64,000 bases of DNA from a virus, in the IMG/VR virus record IMGVR_UViG_3300049596_000679, positions 1 to 64,000 of that record, one strand, 5' to 3'. Positions 36,490-44,270 of this stretch are shown here, piece after piece. The notes below the pieces were generated by a model. The model did no database searches. It had not been told where the DNA came from and saw only the letters and a list, made by a program, of their open reading frames with translations. A program made the translations under genes and the position numbers. Position 1 is the stretch's first letter, and every line of letters begins with the position of its first letter.

Positions 36490-37110
36490 ATGACTAATTT
36501 AAAAAAAGTATTTACTGAAATATACGAAAGTAATTCTTGGACTAGTTCCGAAAGTAGGTCAGGACTTGGTTCTGAATTGATTAGCACTGAAACAATACGA
36601 AAAGAACTACCAGAAGTATTTAAAAAATTCAACATTAAAAGTGTTTTGGATATACCATGTGGGGATTTTAATTGGATGAATAATGTTGACTTAAAAGAGG
36701 TCCATTATATTGGTGCTGATATTGTGGAAAATATGATTGAGGACAACAAAAATAATTTTAAAGATTATGAATTTAAAGTTTTAGATATAACTGAAGACGA
36801 TCTACCCGAAGTAGATTTAATTTTTGCTAGAGACATTTTAGGTCATTTTGATTATGAAAATATTGAAAAAACAATAAAAAACATAATTCGTAGTGGCAGT
36901 AAATATTTGTTAACAACTTCTTTTACAAAATGGGAATATAATGTAGACATAAAAAATGGTGATTGGAGACCAATAAATTTAATGTTAAAACCATTTTTAT
37001 TTAAACCAATTTATCTAATTAATGAAAATTGTTTTGAAGGAGATTTTCAATATAATGACAAATGTCTTATATTATTTGACTTAAATAAACTTTATTGTGG
37101 ATTAAAATAA
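36490..37110 (+). CDS. SAM-dependent methyltransferase
   Basis: This 206-residue class I methyltransferase fold has motif I VLDIPCGDFNW near residues 54-64, a motif II acid in YIGADIVE, and DLIFARDILGHFDY near 112-125 as the post-motif strand. There is no DPPY or PCQ motif, so nucleic-acid base methylation is not indicated. The N-terminus contains WTSSESRSGLGS, seen in small bacterial methyltransferases of unknown target. Confidence 0.75.
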   Translation: MTNLKKVFTEIYESNSWTSSESRSGLGSELISTETIRKELPEVFKKFNIKSVLDIPCGDFNWMNNVDLKEVHYIGADIVENMIEDNKNNFKDYEFKVLDITEDDLPEVDLIFARDILGHFDYENIEKTIKNIIRSGSKYLLTTSFTKWEYNVDIKNGDWRPINLMLKPFLFKPIYLINENCFEGDFQYNDKCLILFDLNKLYCGLK

Positions 37111-37117
37111 TTAAAAT

Positions 37118-37303
37118 ATGAAAAGATACCCCGCATTATTCATTAAATGGTTAGCGAACCGTTTTGGATACAAAATTACATTAGTGAAATCAGGAAAAGG
37201 AACAACTAGGGTTGAAGGAGACATGGAGTTACTTCGTTATTTAGATATCTCAGGATACTTTTTTAAAAAAGAACCATTTGATAGATTAAAAAATGGTAAA
37301 TAA
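37118..37303 (+). CDS. Small basic hypothetical protein
   Basis: This 61-residue lysine- and arginine-rich protein overlaps the gp47-like start by 11 bases. No motif is recognised. Coupling suggests it is made with the Mre11-like nuclease. Confidence 0.58.
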   Translation: MKRYPALFIKWLANRFGYKITLVKSGKGTTRVEGDMELLRYLDISGYFFKKEPFDRLKNGK

Positions 37304-38072
37304 CTTAGTTCACTTTTCTGATTTACATATCAGATTATATAAGGATCACGATTTATACCGTTCAATATTAGAAACGGCAATTGAACAATGGAAAGAATTG
37401 TCTCCTGACCGTATTATATTTACGGGTGATTTAGTTCATTCTAAAAACCAAATGACACCTGAACTTATTGAGTTTGTTGCTTGGATTTTAACTGAATGTT
37501 CATCAATTGCTAAAACAATTATTATACCAGGTAATCACGATTTTTTGGTAAACAATACTGAAAGATTGGACGCACTTACACCAATTATTAATTCTTTGAA
37601 TAATGATAATATTGTCTACTATCGAGATAGAGGTGTTTATGAGGATGATAACATTAGTTGGTGTGTTTATTCACAATACCAAGGAAATATTCCTCCTGAT
37701 ATTATTGAAGGTAAGGGTAGAAAAATTGGGTTATTTCACGGACCTATTTCAGGTTTAAAAACAGATCTTGGATTTGAGTTTGGTGAAGAGGCGTATGATA
37801 TTGAAAAGTTTGATGGGTTAGAAACCGTTTTATGTGGTGACATTCATAAACGAGCTGAGTTCCAAATTAAAGGAGGTAAAGGTTATATGATTGGATCAAC
37901 CATTCAAAACAACATTGGAGAAAGTATAGGTAGACATGGATATGGTATATATGATGTTGAAACAAAGGAGTATAATTATACTGATTTACCTAATCCAAAA
38001 CCATTTTTGAAGTTCTCCATTAAATCATTTGAAGATATTGAGAATGGAACAGAAAGACTCCAAAATATTTAA
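37293..38072 (+). CDS. gp47: gp47-like (Mre11-type) recombination nuclease subunit
   Basis: This is the metallophosphoesterase half of the gp46/gp47 complex, which resects DNA ends for recombination-dependent replication. All five motifs are visible: FSDLHIR (residues 8-14), FTGDLVHS near 44, IPGNHDFL near 76, LFHGPISG near 147 and LCGDIHKRA near 180. At 259 residues it is shorter than T4 gp47 (339) and lacks much of the C-terminal extension. The gp46-like gene is separated by three small genes. Confidence 0.87.
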   Translation: MVNNLVHFSDLHIRLYKDHDLYRSILETAIEQWKELSPDRIIFTGDLVHSKNQMTPELIEFVAWILTECSSIAKTIIIPGNHDFLVNNTERLDALTPIINSLNNDNIVYYRDRGVYEDDNISWCVYSQYQGNIPPDIIEGKGRKIGLFHGPISGLKTDLGFEFGEEAYDIEKFDGLETVLCGDIHKRAEFQIKGGKGYMIGSTIQNNIGESIGRHGYGIYDVETKEYNYTDLPNPKPFLKFSIKSFEDIENGTERLQNI

Positions 38073-38700
38073 TAAAGAAACTCTCGGCAGCGTTGAGAGT
38101 TTTTGTGAACTCAATAATATTGAGGATAAGGAAGATTTCATCTACCTTTGTTTCAAACAAGGTTTTGACATTAAGAAGTTTGGTCTTTTGGGAGAAACAC
38201 TTAATGAAGGTGAAAAACACTTAAAAACGGGTGGGATTGAAGAAAAACGGGTGGAAATTGAGGTAATACGAGAAATACGGGTGGAAGTTCCTGTTGAAAT
38301 AGTGGTTGAGAAAATAATCTATACCACTGACGATATTCAAATAAACGAACTTGGCGAAAAAATTGCCGAGTTGGAACAAGAAATTTCCACTAAAACTACC
38401 GAAATCGGTACAATTAGAGAAGAATTTTCCACTAAAACGACAGAAATGGAAAATATTTTCCAAAATATAATGTCTAAAAAGGATTTAGAGTTAAACGAAC
38501 TTAGACAAAAATTAGACGAACCTGTAACAAATAATAAGTTAAATATGTTACAAGATACTTTACAGAATTTAAGAAATGACTTATCATTGAAGAACGATAA
38601 AATAAATGAATTAGAAAAAATAAACCAGGAACTACAAAAAACGGCAAATTTACAAAACGCCATTTATATGAAAGGTTCCAATTTAAATAGTAGAATATGA
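38044..38700 (+). CDS. Coiled-coil protein between gp47 and gp46
   Basis: This is a 218-residue protein. I chose the ATG at 38044 over an in-frame TTG at 38029. The N-terminal 65 residues look globular. A repeated VEVIREIRVEVPVEIVVEKI segment and a long coiled coil follow (ELGEKIAELEQEISTKTTEI onward). It overlaps the end of gp47 by 29 bases and the next gene by 4. It could be a clamp or adaptor for the SbcCD-like complex, by position only. Confidence 0.65.
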   Translation: MEQKDSKIFNKETLGSVESFCELNNIEDKEDFIYLCFKQGFDIKKFGLLGETLNEGEKHLKTGGIEEKRVEIEVIREIRVEVPVEIVVEKIIYTTDDIQINELGEKIAELEQEISTKTTEIGTIREEFSTKTTEMENIFQNIMSKKDLELNELRQKLDEPVTNNKLNMLQDTLQNLRNDLSLKNDKINELEKINQELQKTANLQNAIYMKGSNLNSRI

Positions 38701-39050
38701 TACAATTAGTAATGTTTATGATCGCGGCATATGGAATGACGACGATCTTAGTGTATGGGTCCATTTTCAATGGGGTAAGAAATAAAATTATAAAAGCGGG
38801 CGGAGATGAAGGTTATTTTTTAACTAGACCCACATTTAAATTCATATCAGATTTGATATCTTGTATTTTATGTACGGGTACTTGGGTTGGATTTTTCTTA
38901 TCCTTATTTTATTTTTCACCGACCTATGAATTCATTGGACTTAATAAGTTTTTATCCGTATTTTTTGATGGAATGTTGTCCGCAGGATCGGTATGGGCAA
39001 TCAATAGTATAATTGAATGGTTTGAAGAAAATAGACCAAGTAATAAATAA
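38697..39050 (+). CDS. Small membrane protein with CxxC
   Basis: This 117-residue protein has about three membrane segments and a loop reading LISCILCTGTWVGFF, which resembles the DUF1360 pattern. The start ATGA overlaps the preceding stop. Its function is unknown; a holin-like role cannot be excluded, but nothing specific supports it. Confidence 0.6.
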   Translation: MIQLVMFMIAAYGMTTILVYGSIFNGVRNKIIKAGGDEGYFLTRPTFKFISDLISCILCTGTWVGFFLSLFYFSPTYEFIGLNKFLSVFFDGMLSAGSVWAINSIIEWFEENRPSNK

Positions 39051-39065
39051 AAACAAATATAAAAA

Positions 39066-39404
39066 ATGGGAAAAAAGGACAAAGAACACAGAGCAAAAGT
39101 TGCAAAAAGAAACAAACGTATAAACCAAGAAAAATCAGGAATGCAAAAAGCTTTTGATAAATTAATGGAAGAACAAATTCAAAAATTGAAAACCAATGAA
39201 GGTTTAAATGTTGATTTGTCTGGTAGTACAATACCATTTGAAGTTTTTGATAAAGATCAATTAGATTCAATTGTGGACTTTAAAGAAAAACACCCCGAAT
39301 TAATCATGGGTAATGACGAGGAATTAAGAGAAGAATCCCCACTTAACATTGAAGGAGATGATATGCCTTTAGATGTTGACACAACAGAAGAAGAACAAAA
39401 ATAA
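39066..39404 (+). CDS. Hypothetical protein, basic N-terminus and acidic C-terminus
   Basis: This 112-residue protein begins with a lysine-rich stretch (GKKDKEHRAKVAKRNKRINQ) and ends with a run of Glu and Asp. No domain is recognised. It lies 4 bases before the gp46-like gene and is probably co-expressed with it. Confidence 0.6.
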   Translation: MGKKDKEHRAKVAKRNKRINQEKSGMQKAFDKLMEEQIQKLKTNEGLNVDLSGSTIPFEVFDKDQLDSIVDFKEKHPELIMGNDEELREESPLNIEGDDMPLDVDTTEEEQK

Positions 39405-39407
39405 TGA

Positions 39408-41780
39408 ATGGACTTGTTCAACCCACCAAGATTATTTAATTACAATATAATGATAAAAGATTTAGACTTTTCAAAGTACGAAAATCCTACAATACAAGTT
39501 GTATGGGAAGACCTACAAGAAAATTTCACACAAGATAAGATTAAGAGTGTTAAACATTATTTCCAAAAGAAATATAACACTACCAATGTTAATGTATTAA
39601 CAAAGGTTAAAAACGTTGAGACAGATACAATGCAAAGTATTGATGTGTCTGTTAATGTAACTGATGTTAATTATCAACTTGATCTACTAAAGAAATTTTT
39701 AGAGTCTAAAGGGTACACTAACTATACTGAAGATATTTTAGGTATCAACAGAATGGTTGAGAACCGAATGAAAGAGGATGAGACTGAAACAACACAATTC
39801 AAAAAGTGGTATATCAGAAACATTGAGTTTTCAAACTTCTTATCATATGGTGAGAATCAAAGAATAGATTTTGATAAATGCAACGGGGTTGTCGTTGTTG
39901 AATCAGATCCACCTAACTTTGGTGGGAAGACCGTTCTTTCTGTGGATTTGTTGTTGTTCTTATTCTTTAATGAGACAACAAAGACTACAAAGGCTGAAGA
40001 AATCTTTAACCGATTTACCGATAAAGACTCGGTAGTTGTTAAAGGTGAAGTTACAATTGATGGGGAAGATTATATTATCCTTAGAAAGATTGAAAGAAAA
40101 CTTTCTAAAAAAGGAGAATGGAATGTGAAAACAGAATTGGACTTCTTTAAAAAAATGGCCGATGGTAGTTTACTGAATTTCACGGGGGAACAAAGAAGGG
40201 AAACTGAGTCGTTCATTAAAAATTCCATTGGAACCAAAGAAGATTTCTTAATGACCATACTTACAACCGCAACCAATCTTGAGGAGTTATTGGAGTCAAA
40301 ACCAACCGCAAGAGGACAGGTGTTGTCAAGATTTATGGGGCTTGAGTTTTTAAAACGGAAAGAGGAAGTTGGTAAAGAGATTTATTCTGAATTTAATAAA
40401 TCAAAGATGTCGAACATTTATAATTCGGAAGAATTAAAAGGTGATAACGAATCTTTAACAACAAAAATCGGTGAATTAAATGATCAAATTGATTTGATCA
40501 AATTGGAACTTAACGATATTGATGATAAAATCGTTAAGGGAAAAGAGTATCGTGATGATATGTTGAAGAAGAAACACGGAGACATTGATAAGGAAATCAG
40601 TTTGATGAACCCGGTTAAAACTCAAGAAGAAATCGATGGTTTTGAAAGAGAAAAGACAACGTTCAAACAAAAGTTAGACGAACTTAAAGTTGTTGAACCA
40701 AAAGAGTTTTATCATGAGGATGATCACGATAAAATTAAAGAGGAATACAATGGTGTGTTCAAATCTAAAATTGAACTTGAAACACAGATCAGAGAAATTG
40801 AGAAATTAAAGAGTTCTGTGAGTGATGGTATTAAATGTGAACATTGTGGAATTGAGTTAATGAACGCATCAATAACCCAACAAAAAATTGCCGAACTTGA
40901 TGGTTATATCATGCATAAAGACCAAAAAGAGGGGTTAATGCAGGTTTTATCAGGCAAAGAACAAGCTTTCGTTCAGTTAAAGAAAGACTTTGATGAGTAT
41001 GAGAAAAACAAACTTATTAAAGAGAAATATGAGTTGAGTATTGAAAGTTGTGATTTAAAGATTGGAGTTTTAAAAGGTAAGTTGGATCGTTGGGGTGATG
41101 TTCAGGATAAGATCAAAGAGAATACTCAGATCGATTCAATGTTGATTAAGGCTGACTTAAGGTTGGATGAACTTGATCATCTTAAAAGACAAAAAAACAC
41201 AAACATTACAAACAATGAATACCAAATCAAAACTTGTAATGAAAAGATTGATAACAATAAAAAGTTAATTGTTAAGATTAAAGAGGAAGAGGAGAGGGAA
41301 AGAATTTACAAAATCTATATGGAAGCCTTTGGTAAAAATGGATTGTCAAAAATCATTATGAAAACAATGATGCCTTTGATTAACTCTGAGTTACAAAGAT
41401 TGATGGAAGATAGTTGTTACTTCAAATTGGAAATTAGAATTAACGATAAGAATGAAGTTGAATTCTTGATGATTGATAATAGTACTGGTATTGAAAAATT
41501 AATGGTTTCAGGGTCAGGATATGAAAGAACAATCGCATCATTAGCATTACGATCGGTACTTAGTAAGGTATGTACTTTGCCAAAACCAAATATTGTAGTT
41601 TTTGATGAGGTATTTGGGAAAATCAGTAATGATAACCTTGAAATGATATCTGAGTTCTTCCAAAAAATTAAAGAATATTTTGATAAAGTGTTCCTTATAA
41701 GTCACAACCCTCTAATTTCAAATTGGTCGGATACTATTGTTAAAATCAAAAAAGAAAATAATATATCAAAAGTTTTGTAG
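39408..41780 (+). CDS. gp46: gp46-like (Rad50/SbcC-type) recombination ATPase
   Basis: This is the ABC-ATPase partner of gp47. The ATPase N-half begins only near residue 130 (YIRNIEFSNFLSYGENQRID). Its P-loop reads DPPNFGGKT, with Pro where the first Gly is usual. A long coiled coil is interrupted by a zinc-hook CEHC near residue 480. The C-half has a signature-like SGSGYERTIASL and a Walker B NIVVFDEVFG. At 790 residues it is much longer than T4 gp46 (560), because of an extra N-terminal domain of about 130 residues and longer coils. Confidence 0.86.
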   Translation: MDLFNPPRLFNYNIMIKDLDFSKYENPTIQVVWEDLQENFTQDKIKSVKHYFQKKYNTTNVNVLTKVKNVETDTMQSIDVSVNVTDVNYQLDLLKKFLESKGYTNYTEDILGINRMVENRMKEDETETTQFKKWYIRNIEFSNFLSYGENQRIDFDKCNGVVVVESDPPNFGGKTVLSVDLLLFLFFNETTKTTKAEEIFNRFTDKDSVVVKGEVTIDGEDYIILRKIERKLSKKGEWNVKTELDFFKKMADGSLLNFTGEQRRETESFIKNSIGTKEDFLMTILTTATNLEELLESKPTARGQVLSRFMGLEFLKRKEEVGKEIYSEFNKSKMSNIYNSEELKGDNESLTTKIGELNDQIDLIKLELNDIDDKIVKGKEYRDDMLKKKHGDIDKEISLMNPVKTQEEIDGFEREKTTFKQKLDELKVVEPKEFYHEDDHDKIKEEYNGVFKSKIELETQIREIEKLKSSVSDGIKCEHCGIELMNASITQQKIAELDGYIMHKDQKEGLMQVLSGKEQAFVQLKKDFDEYEKNKLIKEKYELSIESCDLKIGVLKGKLDRWGDVQDKIKENTQIDSMLIKADLRLDELDHLKRQKNTNITNNEYQIKTCNEKIDNNKKLIVKIKEEEERERIYKIYMEAFGKNGLSKIIMKTMMPLINSELQRLMEDSCYFKLEIRINDKNEVEFLMIDNSTGIEKLMVSGSGYERTIASLALRSVLSKVCTLPKPNIVVFDEVFGKISNDNLEMISEFFQKIKEYFDKVFLISHNPLISNWSDTIVKIKKENNISKVL

Positions 41781-41806
41781 TTAATTAGATTTTATTCGTA
41801 TATTTG
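41775..41806 (+). promoter_or_regulatory. Bacteroidota-type promoter of the sigma operon
   Basis: TTG at 41775-41777 and TATATTTG at 41799-41806 are 21 bases apart, matching the Bacteroidota -33 TTG / -7 TAnnTTTG consensus. Transcription would start near 41813 and cover the genes from 41829 to 43621. Confidence 0.72.
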
Positions 41807-41828
41807 TAAAACAATTAAAAACACACAT

Positions 41829-42353
41829 ATGAATTACTTACTTTTTGTATACCACAATGAAGATATAACAAACCCTGACGAAACAACTGCAAACATTGGG
41901 GCTGAGTTATCAAAAATTATGTCATCAAATCAAATTAAATATATGTTTGGTGATAAACACTCAATTTATCATTTCGCAAGTGATTTCTCTGTTGATGAGA
42001 TTGATGATTTTTTATGTTTAGTTTCTAATGAATTTGAAAACTTTAATTATTTCTTAACTCAAAAAACTAAAAATGTCAAATCTAATTTTGATCAAGACAA
42101 CTTATTACATTTACTTACGTTAAGGAATACCAATAGTAGAAAACAAACTCCACCTAAAAAGTTTGAATTTAAAATGGATCTTGGTAGTAATGAGGAGTTT
42201 GCTCGTATGGCAGAAACTATTATGGGTTTGGTACCTAAAAAAAGATGTGATTTAACACTGGATGAACTTTTAGATAAGATCAGCGATCAAGGTCTCAATT
42301 CACTGACTGAAGAAGAAAAAAATAAATTAGACGAATATTCAAAAAACTATTAA
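41829..42353 (+). CDS. Hypothetical protein with DUF6576-like C-terminus
   Basis: This 174-residue protein is the first gene of the sigma operon. The N-terminal two thirds are unrecognised. The C-terminus, LDELLDKISDQGLNSLTEEE, closely follows the DUF6576 pattern at the end of many Bacteroidota membrane proteins. That is further evidence of exchange with this phylum. A regulatory role with the sigma factor is possible but unsupported. Confidence 0.66.
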   Translation: MNYLLFVYHNEDITNPDETTANIGAELSKIMSSNQIKYMFGDKHSIYHFASDFSVDEIDDFLCLVSNEFENFNYFLTQKTKNVKSNFDQDNLLHLLTLRNTNSRKQTPPKKFEFKMDLGSNEEFARMAETIMGLVPKKRCDLTLDELLDKISDQGLNSLTEEEKNKLDEYSKNY

Positions 42354-42361
42354 TTAAATAT

Positions 42362-43162
42362 ATGAAAGACAAAAACCTAGGGATTCCGATTAACCAAGAA
42401 GAGATTCAACACTATCTAAAAGATATTCGTAGAATTAAAGTAATGACACCTGAGAGAGAAAAAGAACTGGCGGTTAAGATGAAGTCTGATGACACACCTA
42501 AACGTGAGAGAGAAAAAATTGAATCTGAGTTATTAGTTGGTAATTTACGTTTTGTAATTACGGTGGCTAAACAATATCAAAATCAAGGTTTGGATCTATC
42601 TGATTTGATTGCTGAAGGTAACTTGGGTTTGATGAAAGCGATTAAAAACTTTGATTGGCATAAAGATCTACGTTTTATATCATACGCAGTTTGGTGGGTT
42701 AAACAATCTATAATCCAATCGTTGAATGATAACGCAAGAACAATCAGACTTCCAGTTAATGTCGTTCAGGACCTACATAAGGCTAAAAAAGAAATTGCAA
42801 TTACAGGTAAAGAATTAGAATTAAAGTTTTCATCATTACCATCTATGATTGATTTGGATATGACAATAAATGATGAAGGCGATACATTGGTTGATATGAT
42901 TGCTAATCCTAACGCACTTGCTCCTGATGCAGGGTTCAACACTAAAGATATGTTAAAGAACAAATTAATATCTTTATTGAATGTATTAGATGACAGAGAG
43001 AAAGTGATCATTGAGGATTACTTCGGATTAAGTGGGACACCAAGAACACTTGAAGACATTGGTGGGGACTTTGGTTTAACTAAAGAACGAGTTAGACAGA
43101 TTAAGGAAAGAGCCCTTAGAAGGTTAAGAAATGAAAGTTCAGAATTATTTGATTACTTATAA
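42362..43162 (+). CDS. Primary-type sigma-70 family factor
   Basis: This 266-residue sigma factor has region 1.2 (IQHYLKDIRRIKVMTPEREK), a full region 2 (LLVGNLRFVITVAKQYQNQG, LIAEGNLGLMKAI, then FISYAVWWVKQSI), a region 3, and a region 4 ending in LTKERVRQIKERALRRLR. It looks like the short RpoD of Bacteroidota rather than the divergent T4 gp55. It would redirect host RNA polymerase to phage promoters or replace the host sigma. The promoter upstream is host-type, so it would be made early. Confidence 0.86.
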   Translation: MKDKNLGIPINQEEIQHYLKDIRRIKVMTPEREKELAVKMKSDDTPKREREKIESELLVGNLRFVITVAKQYQNQGLDLSDLIAEGNLGLMKAIKNFDWHKDLRFISYAVWWVKQSIIQSLNDNARTIRLPVNVVQDLHKAKKEIAITGKELELKFSSLPSMIDLDMTINDEGDTLVDMIANPNALAPDAGFNTKDMLKNKLISLLNVLDDREKVIIEDYFGLSGTPRTLEDIGGDFGLTKERVRQIKERALRRLRNESSELFDYL

Positions 43163-43174
43163 AAAATAAAAAAC

Positions 43175-43621
43175 ATGGGAAGTGTAATTGATTATATTGA
43201 ATGTCCAAATTGTAAACAAGAAGCGTTTAGTGACTTCTATTACAAAACAGGTGAAGATTATATAAATTGTAGTAATTGTGGGTACCATTATGCTCAAACA
43301 TTAAAAAGAGATGAGGATGGGAAATTTGTAACCAAAGATGGTACTGATAATTATAACTTTGATAATCTTATCATGGAAGTTTCGGAACTTAAAAACCCGT
43401 TTGGTTCGTATCGTTTAAAAGTTTATCAATCACCAGCAACTCAAGTTGGGTCATTTGAAACTGAGGAACAATATAATGAGTTTAAGTTACAAATTGAAGG
43501 GGATATTGAAATTGAATTCTGTTCTGTGTCAAGATTTGTTGATGGTGAAATCAAAGTTGAAATGATAATTGATAATGGACCTAAGGTTGATTCTGCTGGA
43601 TTTACAATTGAGGATCGTTAA
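43175..43621 (+). CDS. Zinc-ribbon hypothetical protein
   Basis: This 148-residue protein starts with a two-knuckle ribbon: CPNC near residue 10 and CSNC near 32. The remainder has beta-strand character. It is the third gene of the sigma operon, 12 bases after the sigma stop, and is directly followed by the ncRNA promoter. A transcription-related role is a reasonable guess because of the neighbours. Confidence 0.66.
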   Translation: MGSVIDYIECPNCKQEAFSDFYYKTGEDYINCSNCGYHYAQTLKRDEDGKFVTKDGTDNYNFDNLIMEVSELKNPFGSYRLKVYQSPATQVGSFETEEQYNEFKLQIEGDIEIEFCSVSRFVDGEIKVEMIIDNGPKVDSAGFTIEDR

Positions 43622-43633
43622 TTTAAAAAAGAT

Positions 43634-43664
43634 TTGGCAGATTGAAATAAAATACTTATATTTG
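43634..43664 (+). promoter_or_regulatory. Bacteroidota-type promoter of the ncRNA
   Basis: TTG at 43634-43636 and a perfect TATATTTG at 43657-43664 are 20 bases apart. The sequence after it (TAAGAC) resembles the start regions of the promoters at 41799 and 57041. No coding ORF on this strand follows before the terminator at 43781. Confidence 0.72.
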
Positions 43665-43669
43665 TAAGA

Positions 43670-43810
43670 CAAACGAAAAGGGTTGAACCGAGATTACCCT
43701 TACAACTCGGCGGAATGAGACACGATGTTCTCTGGGTGAAAATCCTCAATCTTACTCGTGATGTAAGATGAAACTACACTCCCCCATTGGTACCAGTGGG
43801 GGTTTATTTT
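43670..43810 (+). ncRNA. Structured small RNA of about 140 bases, novel to me
   Basis: This interval lies between a host-type promoter and a strong terminator and has no ORF. The 5' part can form an H-type pseudoknot: AAGGGT (43678-43683) pairs with ACCCTT (43696-43701), and CCGAG (43688-43692) pairs with CTCGG (43706-43710) in interleaved order. Three hairpins follow. The first is GAGACA with TGTTCTC (43717-43732). The second is GGGT-GAAA-ATCC, a GNRA tetraloop (43734-43745). The third is ATCTTAC with GTAAGAT (43749-43769). The terminator closes the RNA. It could be a regulatory RNA, a host-polymerase or ribosome decoy, or an orphan riboswitch-like element. I do not recognise the family. Confidence 0.68.
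43781..43810 (+). terminator. Terminator of the ncRNA
   Basis: CCCCCA at 43781-43786 pairs with TGGGGG at 43797-43802 around a TTGGTACCAG loop, followed by TTTATTTT. The T-tract overlaps the stop codon of the convergent minus-strand gene. Confidence 0.82.
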
Positions 43811-44223
43811 GCGGTAATAACTAGTTGACCTCTACCGACATAAAAATCAGACTTCCGCATAACGGTTTTAATAATAAGATTAAATTCGTAAGGATTAATT
43901 TCTTCTATTAGAATTGGAATATTAAGTAGGGTTGATTCATCTTTAATTACAAACTCAACACCATCATATAACTCACCAATGACAATATATTGTACTATAT
44001 CGTCCTTTACCTTAGATACTGATTTTAATATATCATAATCTCTAATAGCATCACCACCTTCTGAAAAATGTCTAGATTTTTGTGATTCTGCGTGGGACTT
44101 CATTCCAGGTACCTTTCCACGTTGGTACCTTAAATTCATGGTGACAGTAAGGTTTGCTTTGATCTCAGCAATCTTCTTTTCTAAGATTAAAATTTTACGT
44201 ATTGATTCTCTAAGTAATGACAT
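43804..44223 (-). CDS. Putative tagged virion protein
   Basis: This 139-residue protein starts with a short amphipathic helix, LLRESIRKILILE, ending in I-L-E at residue 15 before Lys-Lys. The helix matches the N-terminal tags of five other proteins in this window. The body contains PGMKSHAESQKSRHF near residue 38 and a beta-rich C-terminus, with no known domain. A TATTTAT element lies 6 bases upstream on the same strand. I infer packaging into the prohead and cleavage after Glu15. Confidence 0.66.
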   Translation of the reverse strand: MSLLRESIRKILILEKKIAEIKANLTVTMNLRYQRGKVPGMKSHAESQKSRHFSEGGDAIRDYDILKSVSKVKDDIVQYIVIGELYDGVEFVIKDESTLLNIPILIEEINPYEFNLIIKTVMRKSDFYVGRGQLVITAK

Positions 44224-44229
44224 AATTAT

Positions 44230-44236
44230 ATAAATA
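44230..44236 (-). promoter_or_regulatory. TATTTAT element (minus strand) at the divergent junction
   Basis: On the minus strand TATTTAT ends 6 bases before the ATG at 44223. Together with the + copy at 44248 it forms a compact divergent pair in a 47-base gap. Confidence 0.5.
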
Positions 44237-44247
44237 CCTTATATTGA

Positions 44248-44254
44248 TATTTAT
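44248..44254 (+). promoter_or_regulatory. TATTTAT element before the membrane protein gene
   Basis: TATTTAT ends 16 bases before the ATG at 44271. It is the + strand half of the divergent pair. Confidence 0.5.
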
Positions 44255-44270
44255 AAATACAAACATTACT

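Noticed and set aside
38337-38663. A 108-residue minus-strand ORF rich in Phe and Ser.
   Set aside because: It is a mirror of the Lys/Glu-rich coiled coil encoded on the + strand. Such Phe/Ser/Leu shadows appear opposite every coiled-coil gene here.
41829-43162. A T4 gp55/gp33 late-transcription pair.
   Set aside because: The sigma here is a full-length primary-type factor, and the preceding protein has a DUF6576-like end with no gp33-like features.
43735-43745. GGTGAAAATCC in the ncRNA matches the core box of cobalamin riboswitches, and the phage has a B12-dependent reductase.
   Set aside because: The other conserved boxes (GGGAA, CCCGCnACTG, the 3' B12 box) are missing, the bases form a simple GAAA tetraloop hairpin, and no gene follows on the same strand. 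The match is probably coincidental.
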